Shown here: in pieces, positions 4,691 to 6,330 of the stretch
Numbering within the stretch: position 1 is the stretch's first letter
Layout of the letters: each line of letters starts with the position of its first letter
DNA from: Methanocorpusculum sp.
GTDB taxonomy: Archaea > Halobacteriota > Methanomicrobia > Methanomicrobiales > Methanocorpusculaceae
Reading direction: 5' to 3'
Assembly (NCBI GenBank): GCA_029986195.1
Contig: DALTYF010000059.1
Coordinates: 1 to 6,330 of the forward strand
Length of the DNA stretch: 6,330 bases
Translations under genes and position numbers: made by a program
The notes under the pieces: model-generated
What the model was told of the DNA's origin: nothing
The model's database searches: none
The model's input: the letters and a program-made list of their open reading frames with translations, nothing else

Positions 4691-6019
4691 ATGGTTTCTG
4701 ACGAAATCGACGCGGTTCTCTCACAGCTTGAGAACGATAATGTACGGTCGGTTCTCCTTCAGTTCTCGGACCTGGAAGGAAAGCCGAAAAACGTTGCGAT
4801 TCCGACGAAACAAATGAAGAAGGCTCTGACCGACGGCATCAGCTTCGACGGATCATCCATTCAGGGGTTTGCACGGCTGGAAGAATCAGACATGCTGCTC
4901 CGTCCGGACCCTGCCACCTACCAGATCATCCCCTGGTCGGACGAAAAGTTCCGGGCGGCGCGGTTCATCTGTGACGTCTACACAACGCGCGGCGAACCGT
5001 TTGCAGGCGACCCGCGCAACATTCTGCGCACCCAGATAGAAAAAGCAGCAGAACTCGGTTACACCTTCAACGTGGGACCCGAAATGGAGTTCTTCCTCTT
5101 CCGGCTGGTTGACGGGCACGCATCCGTCAACCTTCAGGATCACAGCGGCTACTTTGATCAGACCCCGACCGACCCCGGAGAAGACGTCCGGCGCGATCTG
5201 GTAATATCACTCTCGGAGATGGGATTCAACATCGAAGCATCGCATCATGAAGTCGCCCCAAGTCAGCACGAGATTGACTTCACCTACGGTGATGCGCTCG
5301 GCATGGCCGACAAAGTCGTGACCTTCAAGTTCGCCGCAAAAACCCTCGCCTTAAAGCGCGGCCTGCATGCAACCTTCATGCCAAAACCCATCTTCGGGAT
5401 CAACGGCTCCGGCATGCACGTCAACTGCTCGCTGATGAAGGACGCAAAGAACGCATTCTTCGATCCAGACGGCGACCACCAGCTCTCCGACACCGCGCGC
5501 CACTTCATCGCAGGTCTCCTGAAACACATCGACGGTATCACCCGCATCGCAAACCCTACGGTCAACTCCTACAAACGTCTGATCCCCGGATACGAAGCCC
5601 CGGTCTATGTCGGCTGGTCTGCCTTAAACCGCTCCGCCCTCATCCGCGTACCCTCATCACGCGGAAAAAGCACCCGTGCCGAACTGCGCAGTCCCGACCC
5701 GACCTGCAACCCGTACCTCACCTTCGCCGTAATGCTTGCTGCGGGAATGGACGGCGTCATCAACAAAATCGAGCCGCCGGAAAGCATCGACAAAAACATC
5801 TTCCGCATGACACCCGCCGAACGTGCAGCCGAAGGCATCCGCTGTCTCCCGTGGAACCTCCAGGAAGCAAACAATGCACTTTTGCAGGATGAACTGCTCT
5901 GCAGCGTTCTGGGCGAACATGTCGTTGCCCAGATCAACCGCATCGGCGAACTGGAATGGGCAGACTACTCCCGTGCCATTACCGACTGGGAGATCAAACG
6001 GTATCTGCCGAACTACTAA
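4691..6019 (+). CDS. glnA: Glutamine synthetase type I (alpha subtype)
   Basis: A 442-residue cytosolic enzyme, normally dodecameric, joining glutamate and ammonia with ATP to make glutamine. Seen: beta-grasp DGSSIQGF at 53-60 with ARLEESD after it; NVGPEMEFF at 127-135 with metal ligands Glu131 and Glu133; EASHHEVAPSQHE at 182-194; GINGSGMHVN at 236-245 with His243; the NPTVNSYKRLIPGYEAP flap at 288-304 with Glu302; and NRSALIRVP at 313-321. The length and the C-terminal NIF-RMTPAER-GI-LP pattern fit the alpha type. The Tyr that is adenylylated in beta-type enzymes is absent (Phe371 lies there), so that control is unlikely. Arg62 matches the Arg62 that mediates glutamine feedback inhibition in Bacillus subtilis. 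Methanogen homologues are also stimulated by 2-oxoglutarate. The frame stays open 64 codons upstream, but that part is not GS-like; ATG 4691 gives the family N terminus. Confidence 0.97.
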   Translation: MVSDEIDAVLSQLENDNVRSVLLQFSDLEGKPKNVAIPTKQMKKALTDGISFDGSSIQGFARLEESDMLLRPDPATYQIIPWSDEKFRAARFICDVYTTRGEPFAGDPRNILRTQIEKAAELGYTFNVGPEMEFFLFRLVDGHASVNLQDHSGYFDQTPTDPGEDVRRDLVISLSEMGFNIEASHHEVAPSQHEIDFTYGDALGMADKVVTFKFAAKTLALKRGLHATFMPKPIFGINGSGMHVNCSLMKDAKNAFFDPDGDHQLSDTARHFIAGLLKHIDGITRIANPTVNSYKRLIPGYEAPVYVGWSALNRSALIRVPSSRGKSTRAELRSPDPTCNPYLTFAVMLAAGMDGVINKIEPPESIDKNIFRMTPAERAAEGIRCLPWNLQEANNALLQDELLCSVLGEHVVAQINRIGELEWADYSRAITDWEIKRYLPNY

Positions 6020-6024
6020 CACCC

Positions 6025-6031
6025 TTTTTTT
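6025..6031 (+). terminator. T7 tract after glnA, probable terminator
   Basis: Seven T start five bases after the glnA stop codon, a typical archaeal T-tract stop. The inverted repeats that follow could act as a back-up. Confidence 0.6.
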
Positions 6032-6034
6032 CCC

Positions 6035-6086
6035 GTCCGGGACATTCTGAGCACTTTTGCCCCAAAAGCCCGGACTTGTTCAGAAT
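6035..6086. repeat. Three interlocking inverted repeats downstream of glnA
   Basis: GTCCGGG (6035-6041) pairs with CCCGGAC (6069-6075). ATTCTGA (6044-6050) pairs with TCAGAAT (6080-6086). CTTTTG (6054-6059) pairs with CAAAAG (6063-6068), and the last stem abuts the first pair's right arm. All three are perfect. The first two cross one another, so in RNA they would form an H-type pseudoknot with an inner hairpin, or two alternative folds. The position between converging genes suggests a role at transcript ends, but this is inference. Confidence 0.55.
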
Positions 6087-6135
6087 CTCTGATCGAATTC
6101 AAACAGAGGAAAAGAGGCGGAGGGAAGGACCGGAT

Positions 6136-6162
6136 GACGGAGCATTGCAGGCATGCTCCGTC
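6136..6162. terminator. Perfect 10-bp hairpin between glnA and the MFS gene
   Basis: GACGGAGCAT (6136-6145) and ATGCTCCGTC (6153-6162) surround a seven-base loop. On the minus strand the hairpin comes 24 bases after the transporter stop and is followed by a pyrimidine-rich stretch (the + strand is purine-rich at 6105-6129). It may serve as a terminator or 3'-end stabiliser for the minus-strand gene, or for both converging transcripts. Confidence 0.5.
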
Positions 6163-6186
6163 GTTTCACACCACACCGCTGCCTTT

Positions 6187-6330
6187 TCAGGAATTACGCA
6201 TAGCCCTGTTCATCTGTACGAACGCCGCAAGCAGAATAAGTGCTATGCCTGAGCCGATCATAATCCATTGCAAAGGAACCAGATCCGCCATCGGCCCGAA
6301 AAATGCCATTCCGATGGGCAGAAAACCGGC
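6187..6330 (-). CDS. C-terminal end of a major facilitator superfamily (MFS) transporter, 5' part outside window
   Basis: On the minus strand an open frame enters from the right edge and runs 47 codons to TGA at 6189-6187. The visible part begins AGFLPIGMAFFGPMADLVP, the glycine-rich end of the eleventh membrane helix and the following loop typical of MFS efflux proteins. It continues with QWIMIGSGIALILLAAFVQ, a last membrane helix, and a short basic tail (MNRAMRNS). The gene converges with glnA. The substrate cannot be told from this end; many MFS proteins with the GMA-FGP-AD pattern are drug or metabolite exporters. The family call rests on 47 residues only. Confidence 0.7.
   Translation of the reverse strand, partial: AGFLPIGMAFFGPMADLVPLQWIMIGSGIALILLAAFVQMNRAMRNS

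Noticed and set aside
4264..4701. 145-codon open frame covering the polB end and the gap
   Set aside because: It overlaps polB and glnA, codon use differs from all neighbours, and the product has no recognisable domain. It is open mainly because the DNA is G-rich.
5956..6252. 98-codon plus-strand frame over the glnA end and the convergent gap
   Set aside because: It overlaps glnA and the MFS gene, runs through the inverted repeats and hairpin, and has no protein-like pattern.

Overview
The window looks like chromosomal DNA of a methanogenic euryarchaeon, most likely of the Methanomicrobiales and perhaps a Methanocorpusculum-like organism. The evidence is a family B DNA polymerase with a C-terminal PCNA-binding tail, a single-domain archaeal-type dCTP deaminase, a malate dehydrogenase of the kind used in partial reductive TCA cycles, an alpha-type glutamine synthetase, and a Thr/Pro-rich surface-protein tail like those of Methanomicrobiales S-layer glycoproteins. 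The coding strand is strikingly C-rich, with codons such as ACC, ATC, CTC, TCC and GAC preferred. Placement at genus level is inference.

Layout: (i) 2-361 (+) is the C-terminal end of a cell-surface protein. (ii) 411-974 (+) is dcd, behind a T-rich spacer that probably holds both a terminator and a promoter. (iii) 1066-1923 (+) is mdh, joined by a TGATG stop/start overlap to (iv) polB, 1923-4340 (+). (v) 4341-4690 is a 350-base gap without a convincing gene. It is G-rich, unlike its neighbours, and holds several stem-loops, a near-perfect 14-base direct repeat and a probable glnA promoter. (vi) 4691-6019 (+) is glnA. (vii) 6020-6186 is a convergent intergenic region with a T7 tract, three interlocking inverted repeats and a perfect 10-bp hairpin. 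(viii) 6187-6330 (-) is the C-terminal end of an MFS-type transporter entering from the right.

How the genes relate: dcd supplies dUMP precursor and probably limits dUTP, while PolB carries the N-terminal pocket motif linked to template-uracil sensing, so the two concern uracil in DNA from opposite sides. Mdh (oxaloacetate to malate) feeds the partial TCA route to 2-oxoglutarate and glutamate, and GlnA consumes glutamate plus ammonia. The genes expected to be first in their transcripts (dcd, mdh, glnA) lack a clear Shine-Dalgarno sequence. The internal operon gene polB has a good one, which fits the archaeal mix of leaderless or short-leader and SD-led translation.

No tRNA, rRNA, CRISPR array or transposase was recognised. 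All genes are known families. The least explained DNA is the polB-glnA gap and the region after glnA.
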